Below, piece after piece: positions 50,650 to 58,777 of a stretch of 64,000 bases of DNA; positions within the stretch are counted from its first letter, which is position 1; every line of letters begins with the position of its first letter. Origin of the DNA: Lactobacillus laiwuensis (lineage in GTDB: Bacteria; Bacillota; Bacilli; Lactobacillales; Lactobacillaceae); assembly GCF_019972835.1 (NCBI RefSeq), contig NZ_BPPB01000004.1:124001-188000 (forward strand), given 5' to 3'. The notes below the pieces were generated by a model, which was given only the letters and a program-made list of their open reading frames with translations, was not told the origin of the DNA and ran no database searches. A program made the position numbers and the translations under genes.

Positions 50650-51390
50650 ATGATACTAAAAAATTTACTTATAGCTCTTGTTGCTTATATTTCGCAACTT
50701 GATGAAAGATATCTCGGGGCATCAATGATGAATCGTCCTATTATTATTGGACCTGTCGTTGGTCTTATATTAGGCGATTTACAAAAAGGCATTATCATTG
50801 GTGCAGCTTTAGAGGCAATGTTTATTGGTATAGTTACAATTGGTGCAGCTTTACCTCCGGATGTTGGAGTAGCCAGCGCAATCGCAACGGCCTTAGCAAT
50901 CCAAAGTGGTGCAAGTACTAATGTTGCAGTAACGCTAGCAATGCCGTTTGCCATAGTTGCTCAAGGACTTAACATGCTGGCATTCACACTTAACTCTTAC
51001 ACTATCAAAAAAGGTAGAGACGCAATTAAAAGACATGATTTTAAGAGTATGCAAAGATGGCATTTTTTCCCATTAATTCTCAGAATGCCTTCTGGAATCT
51101 TGACTTTCTTAGTACTTCAACTGGGAACAAAAGCTGCTCAATCTTTGATAGCTTTATTACCAACAAAGATAATGACTTCTTTTTCAGTCGCGGCTGGTCT
51201 GCTTCCAGCAGTAGGATTTGCAATGTTAATACAAATGATGATGGATAAGAAGGTTGCTCCTTACTTCTTTATTGGCTTCATTCTTAGTTCATATTTAAAG
51301 ATGCCAGTAATTGGAGTTTCAGTACTTGCTTTACTCATTGCACTTTTAATAACTCAAAAAAATAAAGCAGCAAAGAATAATCAACACTAA
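50650..51390 (+). CDS. PTS mannose/sorbose-family EIIC (cluster C)
   Basis: A 246-aa EIIC with DERYLGASMMNRPIIIGPVV, GIIIGAALEAMFIGIVTIGA and LPPDVGVASAIATAL and about seven hydrophobic segments. It forms the channel with the following EIID. AAAGGGATG precedes the ATG. Confidence 0.93.
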   Translation: MILKNLLIALVAYISQLDERYLGASMMNRPIIIGPVVGLILGDLQKGIIIGAALEAMFIGIVTIGAALPPDVGVASAIATALAIQSGASTNVAVTLAMPFAIVAQGLNMLAFTLNSYTIKKGRDAIKRHDFKSMQRWHFFPLILRMPSGILTFLVLQLGTKAAQSLIALLPTKIMTSFSVAAGLLPAVGFAMLIQMMMDKKVAPYFFIGFILSSYLKMPVIGVSVLALLIALLITQKNKAAKNNQH

Positions 51391-51406
51391 ATAGAGGTGA
51401 TTTTTT

Positions 51407-52219
51407 ATGGCTAAAAAGAAATTAACAGTAAAGGATTTAAATCGGGTATTCTGGCGCTCTTTTGCTTTGCAAGGATCAGAATCTTATACAGACATGCAGG
51501 GAATGGGCTATACTTTTTCAATTTTGCCAGCTCTTAAAAAAATTTATGCCGGTAATGATGATAAGCTCTATGAATCTGCATTACGAAATACAGCTCTTTT
51601 TAATACGACGCCACACATAGCTACATTTATTATGGGAATGTCATTAGCCTTGGAAGAAGAAAACTCCGTTGACCCAGATTTTAACGTTGAGGCAATTTCC
51701 TCCTTAAAAGCGGCACTGATGGGCCCTGTAGCAGGGATCGGAGATACCTTATATTGGGGAACATTTAGAGTAATTGCTGCAGGAATTGGCCTTTCTCTTG
51801 CTACTCAAGGTAACATTTTAGGACCGATTCTCTACTTTTTAATTTATACTACTTTACATTTTATTGGTCGCTATGGTGGCATAAGGTTAGGTTATAGCAT
51901 GGGTGCCAAGGCAATGGAAAAAGCTTACGAAGGAAATTATCTTGAAAAATTTACGTTAGCCGCTTCTATTGTTGGTTTAATGTCCATTGGTTCCATGACC
52001 TCTTCATTAGTCAACTTTAAGATTTCTGCAATATTTAAAACTGCTGGTGGCACAATTAATGTTCAGAGCATTCTTAATGATATCTTTCCTGGACTACTGC
52101 CTCTTGGCTTGACCTTTTTAATGTATTACCTGTTAAAGAAAAAGGTTAAGGTAATCTGGTTAATCTTAGGAATTTTCGTTCTGGCTATTGCAGGAGTTTA
52201 TCTAAATATCCTAAAGTAA
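51407..52219 (+). CDS. PTS mannose-family EIID (cluster C)
   Basis: A 270-aa EIID with LTVKDLNRVFWRSFALQGSE, MQGMGYTFSILPAL and GPVAGIGDTLYWGTFRV motifs. AGAGGTGA precedes the ATG. It ends the operon and a strong terminator follows. With EIIC it determines the sugar transported; specificity is unknown. Confidence 0.92.
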   Translation: MAKKKLTVKDLNRVFWRSFALQGSESYTDMQGMGYTFSILPALKKIYAGNDDKLYESALRNTALFNTTPHIATFIMGMSLALEEENSVDPDFNVEAISSLKAALMGPVAGIGDTLYWGTFRVIAAGIGLSLATQGNILGPILYFLIYTTLHFIGRYGGIRLGYSMGAKAMEKAYEGNYLEKFTLAASIVGLMSIGSMTSSLVNFKISAIFKTAGGTINVQSILNDIFPGLLPLGLTFLMYYLLKKKVKVIWLILGIFVLAIAGVYLNILK

Positions 52220-52234
52220 AGAATTGTTATTAAT

Positions 52235-52278
52235 AAAAAATGTGCAAAACGCATTATTTGCTGTTTTACACATTTTTT
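52235..52278 (+). terminator. Intrinsic terminator of PTS cluster C
   Basis: AAAAAATGTG-CAAAAC pairs with GTTTTA-CACATTTTTT around a 12-nt loop, with a T6 tract. The next ~180 bp up to 52456 hold nothing recognised. Confidence 0.85.
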
Positions 52279-52456
52279 CTTTGTTCAACCGAAAATCACT
52301 AAATGAGTCTTATATATGATAGAATTAATATTTACTATATTAGTTTAACTTTGAAAAAGAGTATTAAAATAGGATAGAGCTAGTTATCTTGCTATGACCT
52401 ACTATTGAAGTATACACTTAAATATATAAGAAATTTCGCTAAAATTAAATGAAATT

Positions 52457-52478
52457 TGTTAGTTTATTAGAACTAACA
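52457..52478 (+). promoter_or_regulatory. Inverted repeat upstream of the GntR promoter (candidate operator)
   Basis: TGTTAGTT and AACTAACA form perfect 8-bp arms around a 6-nt spacer, ending four bases before the -35 box of the GntR gene. Confidence 0.5.
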
Positions 52479-52481
52479 GTT

Positions 52482-52509
52482 TTGTCAATAGCTATGCTTG
52501 TTATATAAT
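52482..52509 (+). promoter_or_regulatory. Promoter of the cluster C-side GntR gene
   Basis: -35 TTGTCA at 52482-52487, 16-bp spacer, -10 TATAAT at 52504-52509. Confidence 0.7.
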
Positions 52510-52513
52510 TCTA

Positions 52514-52529
52514 CAAGTTACAAAACTTG
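52514..52529 (+). promoter_or_regulatory. Perfect palindrome at the GntR transcription start (candidate operator)
   Basis: CAAGTT-ACAA-AACTTG, a perfect 6-bp-arm dyad a few bases after the -10. It shares the AGTT...AACT core with the dyad at 52457-52478, suggesting two binding sites for one autorepressor. Confidence 0.5.
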
Positions 52530-52572
52530 GACCAGGTTCCAAAATTTATGCTCACATTGGGTGTGGTTATTA

Positions 52573-53283
52573 ATGATATATAAACAAATTAAAGAAAAGA
52601 TTTTCAATCAATACATTAAAGTGGCAGACAAAACCGTTTTAATTCCTTCTGAAAGAAGTTTATCAGAAAAATACGAAGTAAGCCGGCCAACAATCAGAAA
52701 AGCCTTAACTTCATTAGAACAAGATGGTCTGATAACTAAAGACTATGGTCGAGGCTATATAATTAATCAGGCTGTAACTGGCCAAGATAAATATGTAGAT
52801 CATGAGCTAAGCACATTTATTGGCTTTTTTGAAGATGCAGAGCATCAACAAAAGCCAACTTCTTCGAAAGTTTTACAGCAATCAGTGGAATATGCTGATG
52901 AAAATATCGCTAAAAAGCTAAATCTTGAAAAAGGCGATCCTATTTTTGTTCTGTCAAGAATACGTTATATAAAAGAAACACCAATGTGTGTTGCTAGGTC
53001 CTATATTCCTCTAAAATTTGATGGCAACTTAATAAATCAGGATTTTAGTAAAAAATCTTTATTTACAGCTTTAAAAGACAATGGACTTAAATTAAATAAG
53101 GCCAAGCGCACAATTGAAGTAGTTAGAGAGGAATCGCCCGACTACCTTTATTTAAAGATAGATAAAAGTGAACCAATCTTAAAATTTACCAGCATAGGCT
53201 ATACCAAAAAAGGTATTCCATTTGAATACGAAGAGTCAAGATATCCTGCGTACAAAGTAAAATTTGAAAGTACTGTATGCTAA
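52573..53283 (+). CDS. GntR/HutC-family transcriptional regulator
   Basis: A 236-aa regulator: winged helix at residues about 1-70 (IPSERSLSEKYEVSRPTIRK, then GLITKDYGRGYIIN) and a UTRA ligand domain from about 85 to the end (IFVLSRIRYIKETPMCVARS). ATG 52573 follows GGTGTGG; the frame is open further upstream to 52498, but that would overlap the -10 box. It lies after cluster C but has its own promoter with two dyads, suggesting autoregulation. It is the nearest candidate regulator for clusters B and C. Confidence 0.88.
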   Translation: MIYKQIKEKIFNQYIKVADKTVLIPSERSLSEKYEVSRPTIRKALTSLEQDGLITKDYGRGYIINQAVTGQDKYVDHELSTFIGFFEDAEHQQKPTSSKVLQQSVEYADENIAKKLNLEKGDPIFVLSRIRYIKETPMCVARSYIPLKFDGNLINQDFSKKSLFTALKDNGLKLNKAKRTIEVVREESPDYLYLKIDKSEPILKFTSIGYTKKGIPFEYEESRYPAYKVKFESTVC

Positions 53284-53304
53284 AGTTGATTGTCTCAAAA
53301 AGCA

Positions 53305-53342
53305 AAAAATGTTCTTAAGCACAATATGCTAAGAACATTTTT
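53305..53342. terminator. Bidirectional intrinsic terminator
   Basis: AAAATGTTCTTA pairs with TAAGAACATTTT around a 12-nt loop between the convergent GntR and ROK kinase genes. Confidence 0.87.
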
Positions 53343-53348
53343 ATTAGT

Positions 53349-54221
53349 TTATTCTCTTAATAATCTTTTTGCCAAAGCAAAATCACCAACAGTCGCAGAA
53401 CCATTATTACTAATTTCCGGCATAGTGATGTATTGCTCCAATGGTGGTACGTGCACATAATCGTTCAGTAATGTCGCAAAATCACGACGGACTTTATTCA
53501 GGAATTTTTCACTGGTTACACCTCCACCGAAAACAATTTTGTCCGGGCGTAAAATTAAAGTGACTTGCAAGGCAGCCTGTGCTACATAGTAGCTCATAAT
53601 ATCCCACACAGGATCGGTAAGCGGCACATCTTTTCCAGATTTATTAAGACGCGCTTCAAATGTAGGACCTGAAACTAAGCCTTCCAAGCAATCTTTATGA
53701 AAAGGACAAACACCAGCAAAATCCAAGTCATCTGGATGGCGCTTAACTTTAACGTGTCCCATTTCGGGATGACCTAAAGATCCAACCAATTTACCGTTAA
53801 TAATAGCTCCGCCGCCGACACCAGTGCCAATCGTGTAGTAAACAAGTGAATCAACATCTTCATTAGATAGCTGCGACATTACATATTCACCAAAGGCAGA
53901 ACCATTAACATCAGTAGTAAAGAAAACTGGGACTTTAATTGTTTTAGTCAAAAAACCGACAAAGTCAGTATTACTCCAACCTTTTTTTGGAGTATCAGTA
54001 ATGAAACCATAATTAGGTGCCGTTTTCCGTATTTCAATTGGTCCAAAAGATGCAATTCCGATTGCATCAACGTCAAACCGTTTAAAGTAATCCACAGTTT
54101 TCTGCATAGTTTCTTCAGGCGTTGTAGTCGGAAAAGTTGTTTGATCCTTTACTTGATAGTTCTCATTACCGACCGCACATACAAATTTTGTACCTCCGGC
54201 TTCAATTGATCCTAGTAACAT
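53349..54221 (-). CDS. scrK: ROK-family fructokinase
   Basis: A 290-aa ROK kinase. N-terminal phosphate loop GSIEAGGTKFVCAVG, catalytic Asp region FFTTDVNGSAFGEY, YYTIGTGVGGGAI and the ROK zinc motif (H-x8-C-x2-H-x-x-C type; GHVKVKRHPDD then CPFHKDCLEG). The pattern matches bacterial fructokinases that make fructose 6-phosphate. It would handle free fructose released by the neighbouring GH32 enzyme. It lies after the lev-like operon but is separated by a terminator. AAGGAG precedes the ATG. Confidence 0.9.
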   Translation of the reverse strand: MLLGSIEAGGTKFVCAVGNENYQVKDQTTFPTTTPEETMQKTVDYFKRFDVDAIGIASFGPIEIRKTAPNYGFITDTPKKGWSNTDFVGFLTKTIKVPVFFTTDVNGSAFGEYVMSQLSNEDVDSLVYYTIGTGVGGGAIINGKLVGSLGHPEMGHVKVKRHPDDLDFAGVCPFHKDCLEGLVSGPTFEARLNKSGKDVPLTDPVWDIMSYYVAQAALQVTLILRPDKIVFGGGVTSEKFLNKVRRDFATLLNDYVHVPPLEQYITMPEISNNGSATVGDFALAKRLLRE

Positions 54222-54295
54222 TTATATCTCCTTAATTATTTTTTTATTTAGATATTATTTATTATAACCCTCAATCTAGATCCGAAAAAATTTTC

Positions 54296-54336
54296 TTAAA
54301 AAAGCCTGCCAAATAATATCTTAACTATTTAGCAGG
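54296..54336 (-). terminator. Intrinsic terminator of the lev-like operon
   Basis: On the minus strand GCCTGCTAAATA pairs with TATTTGGCAGGC around a 10-nt loop, followed by TTTTTTAAG, after the VOC gene. Confidence 0.87.
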
Positions 54337-54352
54337 CGAGAACCGAGTATTA

Positions 54353-54730
54353 TTATAGCTTCTGGCAGACTTCAAATATTTCTTTATTTGGTCCGTAGAA
54401 GTTAAAATACTTAATACCATTTTCCCAGTATGGCAAACTTTGAATTCCATTTTCAACAAACTGTACATTTAATTTTTGAACTTCGGTAAATGCACGATTT
54501 ATATCGTTGGTATCAAGCGCAATATGATTAATTGCTCCTACTTTTCCTGGAGCTTCTTGAGGAGATTCCCAACTCTCAAGCATTAATGATCCTAACTGGT
54601 AAAATCCCACTCGGCTACCTTGATTATCTTCAGTATTCACCAACTTAAAACCTAAGCTTTGATAAAAATCTCTACTTTCAGCAAATTTTTTTGTTGGAAT
54701 ACCTACATGTTGCAAGCCATTAAAAATCAT
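54353..54730 (-). CDS. VOC-family (glyoxalase-like) metalloprotein
   Basis: A 125-aa protein with two beta-alpha-beta-beta-beta units. The four metal ligand positions are filled: H8 (LQHVGIP), E52 (LMLESWE), H69 (INHIALD) and E120 (EIFEVCQ). The superfamily includes glyoxalase I, dioxygenases, epimerases and resistance proteins. It is the last gene of the LevR-controlled PTS-GH32 operon, so it may act as an isomerase or detoxify a reactive carbonyl formed from ketoses. The catalytic activity cannot be told from sequence. Confidence 0.82.
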   Translation of the reverse strand: MIFNGLQHVGIPTKKFAESRDFYQSLGFKLVNTEDNQGSRVGFYQLGSLMLESWESPQEAPGKVGAINHIALDTNDINRAFTEVQKLNVQFVENGIQSLPYWENGIKYFNFYGPNKEIFEVCQKL

Positions 54731-54744
54731 TTTGTTACCTCAAA

Positions 54745-56154
54745 CTATCTGACAGTATCTTGCCATTCAGTGTAATACTTAACATTAGAAACAGCAATTT
54801 TACCTTCAGTTACAAAAAAGCTGAATTCTTTTCCTGTTTTATGATACATTCTAGCACTTAGAGCAATATTGTTAATATAGATTATGATGATACTAGCATC
54901 AACAATCAACTTAATATCATATTTTTTGCCTTTTTCAAGTGCAATTGGACGCTCTAGACCAACATCAAAATATTGTGGCCACGGATAATTAGGAGTTCTG
55001 GAAAATTTAAGTGCATGTTCAGGTTTAGAAACTTTATATTGATAGCCCTCTCTGGTTTCATCGTTAACAAAAGCCTTTATGCCAAATTCTTTAGTATCAT
55101 CTGTTACTTCGAGCTGTGCTTCAACTAAGAATTGTTCCGGAACTTCATTAATTACAGTATGCTCTTTTTTACCGTTGGCTTCTCCAATTTCAAAAGATGG
55201 AATTGTTTCAACTTTTGCAAAATTGTCAATTATTGTTTGCGGCAAGGTTACACCCAGTGTCTTATCTTTTCTTTGAACAATCTGATGAGGAACAAAAGCG
55301 CCACCCCAATCCCAATTACCGAGATCATCATTGTTCTCTTTTGTTGCTACCCAGCCACTCAAATATCGACCTGCTTTTTCATTACCAACTGATCTGGCAG
55401 CATAATATGCCTTGCCATCAAAAAACTCATCATTTAATGAGTGCCAGTTGCCAAATAAATCATTACTAATTCTATATTTTGTCCGCTTGTCCTCTGAGTA
55501 CTCTGAAAATAAAAGATACCAATTTTCTCCTATTTCAAACAAATCTGGCATTTCTATCATATTAAACTCATTAGGTGTCCAAAAATCTCCTTTAAAAGCC
55601 CAGTTTTTCATATCTGGAGATTCAAAGTATACTAATCTTCCCGTTGGTTTCTTTTTATCACTTGGAAGTCTTGCACCTAAAACTAAAATGTATGAGTGCC
55701 TTTTCTTAGAGTAAACTACAACTGGATCACGCCAATCATTATGATCATAACCCTTTTGTGGTACTAAACTGCTAGCCTGGCCAATTTTATTCCAATGAAT
55801 TAAATCTTTACTAGTAGCAGACATTAAAATTTCTGAAGTTTTTTTAGCTAACTTTGCCTGACGGTTATGCCCTGTATAAAAAGCTATTTTGTCATCTTTT
55901 CCTTTTGTGACACTACCAGCATATATAAACTGATCTATAGCATCATGAGGACCTTTAGGTAAAACCTCACCATAATCCTTAAAATTCACAAAATCTTTCG
56001 TAGTTACGAGTGACCAGCCAAATGGATCAGTTAAAGGTTCAGGCTTGCGTGTGTCTCTTTGGTGGAACAAATAAAAAGTTTGATCTTCTTCATTAAAGAA
56101 CGGCATACAATCGCCAAACCAACGATCTTCTGGTTTATAAAATATTTTTTGCAT
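54745..56154 (-). CDS. GH32-family beta-fructosidase-like enzyme
   Basis: A 469-aa protein without signal peptide. A five-bladed propeller holds the GH32 catalytic residues: D15 as predicted nucleophile in RWFGDCMPFF (replacing the classical WMNDPNG), the RDP motif at 142-144 (DWRDPVVVY), and the acid/base E201 in IEMPDLFEI (classical EC-P). A beta-sandwich follows from about 335. It should cleave fructosides in the cytoplasm after PTS import. ATG 56154 is preferred over 56196, which overlaps the EIIA gene. The unusual motifs mark a divergent GH32 branch, so substrate may differ from sucrose or levan. Confidence 0.85.
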   Translation of the reverse strand: MQKIFYKPEDRWFGDCMPFFNEEDQTFYLFHQRDTRKPEPLTDPFGWSLVTTKDFVNFKDYGEVLPKGPHDAIDQFIYAGSVTKGKDDKIAFYTGHNRQAKLAKKTSEILMSATSKDLIHWNKIGQASSLVPQKGYDHNDWRDPVVVYSKKRHSYILVLGARLPSDKKKPTGRLVYFESPDMKNWAFKGDFWTPNEFNMIEMPDLFEIGENWYLLFSEYSEDKRTKYRISNDLFGNWHSLNDEFFDGKAYYAARSVGNEKAGRYLSGWVATKENNDDLGNWDWGGAFVPHQIVQRKDKTLGVTLPQTIIDNFAKVETIPSFEIGEANGKKEHTVINEVPEQFLVEAQLEVTDDTKEFGIKAFVNDETREGYQYKVSKPEHALKFSRTPNYPWPQYFDVGLERPIALEKGKKYDIKLIVDASIIIIYINNIALSARMYHKTGKEFSFFVTEGKIAVSNVKYYTEWQDTVR

Positions 56155-56170
56155 ATCTAATAATTTTCCT

Positions 56171-56581
56171 CTATTCGTCTTCAGCCTTTTTAGCATTTTT
56201 CATATTAAACCTGATTAAGGCAGACATGGCAGTTATTTTTCCAATAACTTCGTTTATGCTTTTTCCCTGCATCCGCATATTTAATGTTTCCACCAGTACT
56301 GGCAGGTTCACCCCACCAAATAATGCAAATTGATTGTGCCAATTTATACTTCTTTTGGCTAATTCATTAAAAGGGGTTCCCCCTGCAATATCACAGAATA
56401 TGATTGTGGGTTCATTTAAGCAGGGTACAATAACTTGATCTATTTTTTTGGAAAAAATGTTTATCCCCTGATCACCTAGATTGATGGCTTTTAAATGATC
56501 TATTTTGCCAAAAAAGGATTTTAATACTTTTTCAAACTCGGTAGCAAGATTACCATGTGTAGCAATGATAACGTTAAACAT
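56171..56581 (-). CDS. PTS mannose/fructose-family EIIA (lev-like cluster D)
   Basis: A 136-aa EIIA-Man with phospho-acceptor H9 in IIATHGNLATEF and the motif FCDIAGGTPFNELA. It is phosphorylated by HPr and feeds the EIIB encoded 16 bp upstream. ATG 56581 is chosen; a TTG at 56590 would be almost on top of AAGGA. In lev-type systems, EIIA and EIIB also control LevR by phosphorylating it. Confidence 0.92.
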   Translation of the reverse strand: MFNVIIATHGNLATEFEKVLKSFFGKIDHLKAINLGDQGINIFSKKIDQVIVPCLNEPTIIFCDIAGGTPFNELAKRSINWHNQFALFGGVNLPVLVETLNMRMQGKSINEVIGKITAMSALIRFNMKNAKKAEDE

Positions 56582-56597
56582 TAAATTCAAATCCTTT

Positions 56598-57086
56598 TTA
56601 AATATAATCTTTTAAATAAACGGTAGGACTCTGTGGTGTAGGTATTACAGTGACTTCAACTCCGCGTCCTATTAACTTTTTAAATGCCTCTTTTTCTTCT
56701 GGAGTTACATTAACCGAAGGACGTATACGTTCTGTTCCATCTCTTTGTGCCAAATTACCAACATTTACAGACTTAATTGGCAAACCATTATCAATTAAAT
56801 AGTTGACATCCATTGGGGACACACAAATCAGTAAAACACGTTGTCCATTGTATTTTCCACTTTTGATATTAGTTAAAGCCTTCTGTCTGCCTAAAATTGA
56901 CGTACTAACGTTAGCAGGTGCAGCAAGTCGCACAACTGTTTTACGCATATCGTCATTTACAATACTATCGTTAATTACCATGATTCTTGTGGCATTCAAT
57001 CGACCACTCCACTGAGTAGCCACTTGCCCATGAATCATCCGATCATCAATTCTTACGTGAATAATTCCTTCCATGCTTTCTGTCAT
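56598..57086 (-). CDS. PTS mannose/fructose-family EIIB (lev-like cluster D)
   Basis: A 162-aa EIIB with phospho-acceptor H19 in RIDDRMIHGQVATQWSG and the VVRLAAPANVSTSI region. AGAGGT precedes ATG 57086. It transfers phosphate to the sugar and, in lev-type systems, to the PRD of LevR as a negative signal. Confidence 0.92.
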   Translation of the reverse strand: MTESMEGIIHVRIDDRMIHGQVATQWSGRLNATRIMVINDSIVNDDMRKTVVRLAAPANVSTSILGRQKALTNIKSGKYNGQRVLLICVSPMDVNYLIDNGLPIKSVNVGNLAQRDGTERIRPSVNVTPEEKEAFKKLIGRGVEVTVIPTPQSPTVYLKDYI

Positions 57087-57097
57087 CTTGCTTACCT

Positions 57098-57886
57098 CTA
57101 TGCTAAAACATGCATAGCATTCAACGCTATAGAAACAACCAATACAATTAGAATTACGTAAAGAGGTTTTACCTTTTTACCAAGCAGGTAATATATCAGA
57201 GCAACAACAGCTGCAGGTAACAATCCAGGCATAATCTGATCTAGTATGCTGTTTCCAGTCATCGTCAGTTTTCCCTGTTTAAAAGTAAATGCCAAATTGA
57301 CCTTAACCATAGTTGCAGCCAAAGCACCCACAACCATCAGTCCCAACACAGATGCGGCGTTAGTCAGGGCTTTTAAAGTGGTATTTAATGAGGAAAGCAT
57401 CTTGGTTCCAGATCTATACCCTACGTTAAATAGTGGATAAGCTGTTAGTCGTAAAAGAATTGAAGCAACGATCCACATAATACAACCAAAAGGATTACCG
57501 TGTAACGCCATGTTGGCAGCAATGGCTCCAAAAATTGTCCAAGGAATAGTGACAAACAAACTGTCTCCTATACCAGCCAAAGGTCCCATTAATCCAGTCT
57601 TTAAAGCACTGACCGCCTCAAGAGATTCAGTTTTACCTTTTTCTTCCATACCTACGTCAACACCCATAATAAATGGTGCTGTATATGGAGTAGTATTAAA
57701 GAATTGCAGCTGGGTTTTAATAGCAGTCTTCTTACCCTCTGAATCATCTTGATAATTTTCTTCAATAAAAGGCAACATAGCATATGTGTACCCTAAACCT
57801 TCATATTTTTCATAGTTTAATGAAGTTGCGCCAAATATAATCCAACGATTCATTACTTTTCTATAAATATTTTTCATTTTACTCAT
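57098..57886 (-). CDS. PTS mannose-family EIID (lev-like cluster D)
   Basis: A 262-aa EIID with YEGLGYTYAMLPFIEENYQ, GPLAGIGDSLFVTIPWTIFG and MLPF-type core. Its N-terminus lacks the LTRKDL-type start of the other three EIIDs in the window, and the WGTFR block is replaced by VTIPWTI, so it belongs to a different branch. ATG 57886 lies nine bases after GGGAG and just inside the 3' end of the EIIC gene. Confidence 0.91.
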   Translation of the reverse strand: MSKMKNIYRKVMNRWIIFGATSLNYEKYEGLGYTYAMLPFIEENYQDDSEGKKTAIKTQLQFFNTTPYTAPFIMGVDVGMEEKGKTESLEAVSALKTGLMGPLAGIGDSLFVTIPWTIFGAIAANMALHGNPFGCIMWIVASILLRLTAYPLFNVGYRSGTKMLSSLNTTLKALTNAASVLGLMVVGALAATMVKVNLAFTFKQGKLTMTGNSILDQIMPGLLPAAVVALIYYLLGKKVKPLYVILIVLVVSIALNAMHVLA

Positions 57887-58652
57887 CTTCGTTAGCTCCC
57901 CCATTTACAGTTTCCTCAGTTGTGTTTTGCTTTTTTGATTGATTTTTATATAGGATTAAAGCGATAGCAAAACCAATTAAGGAAATACCGATAATCGGCA
58001 TCTTTAAATAAATTGCTAAAACAAAGCCAATAATCAAATATGAGAAGTAATCTCTAGTTGGTAAATATTGCAATAGCATTCCAATACCAACTGCTGGTAG
58101 TATTCCTGCAGCGGTCTTAAGACCACCTGAAAGCCAAGCAGGAATATAGTTAATGAAGCTGCCAACAATCTTAGGCCCTAAAATTACTGTTAAAAGAACG
58201 GGAATACCGGAAACAAAACTGGTAAACAATGTAGCAAGATACTGCATCCAGTTAATCATGTGGTAATTTCCCTGATCGGCATACTTTTCAGCCTTCTGTT
58301 GACAGAAAATATTTGCTGACCATTTTAAAACATCAACCTGGACAATCAGCAAAGCAATTGGAATCGCAAGTGTGATACCAATCGCAGCAGACTGCTTTGT
58401 GGCAATCGCCAAGTAAGTACCAATTAAAGCTGCCGTCTGATAGTCAGGGACAGAGGCGCCACCGAAACTTGTAATTCCAAGTGTCATTAACTGCAAGGTA
58501 CCACCGATATAGAGTCCTGTTTCTACATTACCCATAATCAAACCTGCAATTAAACCAGCAACAACTGGTTGAGAAATTCCAAGCTTAGGCCCCTCCTTAT
58601 CAAAGTTAATTATAAAACCGTATATTACGATTAAAATATTACGTAATAGCAT
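57879..58652 (-). CDS. PTS mannose/sorbose-family EIIC (lev-like cluster D)
   Basis: A 257-aa EIIC with LGISQPVVAGLIAGLIMGN, GLYIGGTLQLMTLGITSFGG and SVPDYQTAALIGTYL motifs. It is the first gene of the sigma-54-dependent operon EIIC-EIID-EIIB-EIIA-GH32-VOC. GGAGAG precedes the ATG. The gene order differs from B. subtilis levDEFG (EIIA-EIIB-EIIC-EIID), although the parts are the same. Confidence 0.92.
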   Translation of the reverse strand: MLLRNILIVIYGFIINFDKEGPKLGISQPVVAGLIAGLIMGNVETGLYIGGTLQLMTLGITSFGGASVPDYQTAALIGTYLAIATKQSAAIGITLAIPIALLIVQVDVLKWSANIFCQQKAEKYADQGNYHMINWMQYLATLFTSFVSGIPVLLTVILGPKIVGSFINYIPAWLSGGLKTAAGILPAVGIGMLLQYLPTRDYFSYLIIGFVLAIYLKMPIIGISLIGFAIALILYKNQSKKQNTTEETVNGGANEDE

Positions 58653-58712
58653 TTTTCTCTCCTTCTTGAAAAATAGTAAACAATTAAACTTACTTCACTT
58701 CAAAAATTACAT

Positions 58713-58729
58713 AGCAATAACTATGCCAA
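58713..58729 (-). promoter_or_regulatory. Sigma-54 (-24/-12) promoter of the lev-like operon
   Basis: On the minus strand TTGGCATAGTTATTGCT: the -24 TTGGCA and -12 TTGCT elements with correct spacing match the RpoN consensus. It lies about 60 bp upstream of the EIIC ATG and directly downstream of the LevR-type activator gene. Confidence 0.88.
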
Positions 58730-58777
58730 GATTGCAAGAAAAAAAGAACTACTTAATAATGCAGTTGTCACTTGGTT

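Noticed and set aside
55079-55714. Plus-strand open frames opposite the GH32 gene
   Set aside because: No ribosome binding sites or recognisable domains; the minus-strand GH32 frame with catalytic residues explains the region.
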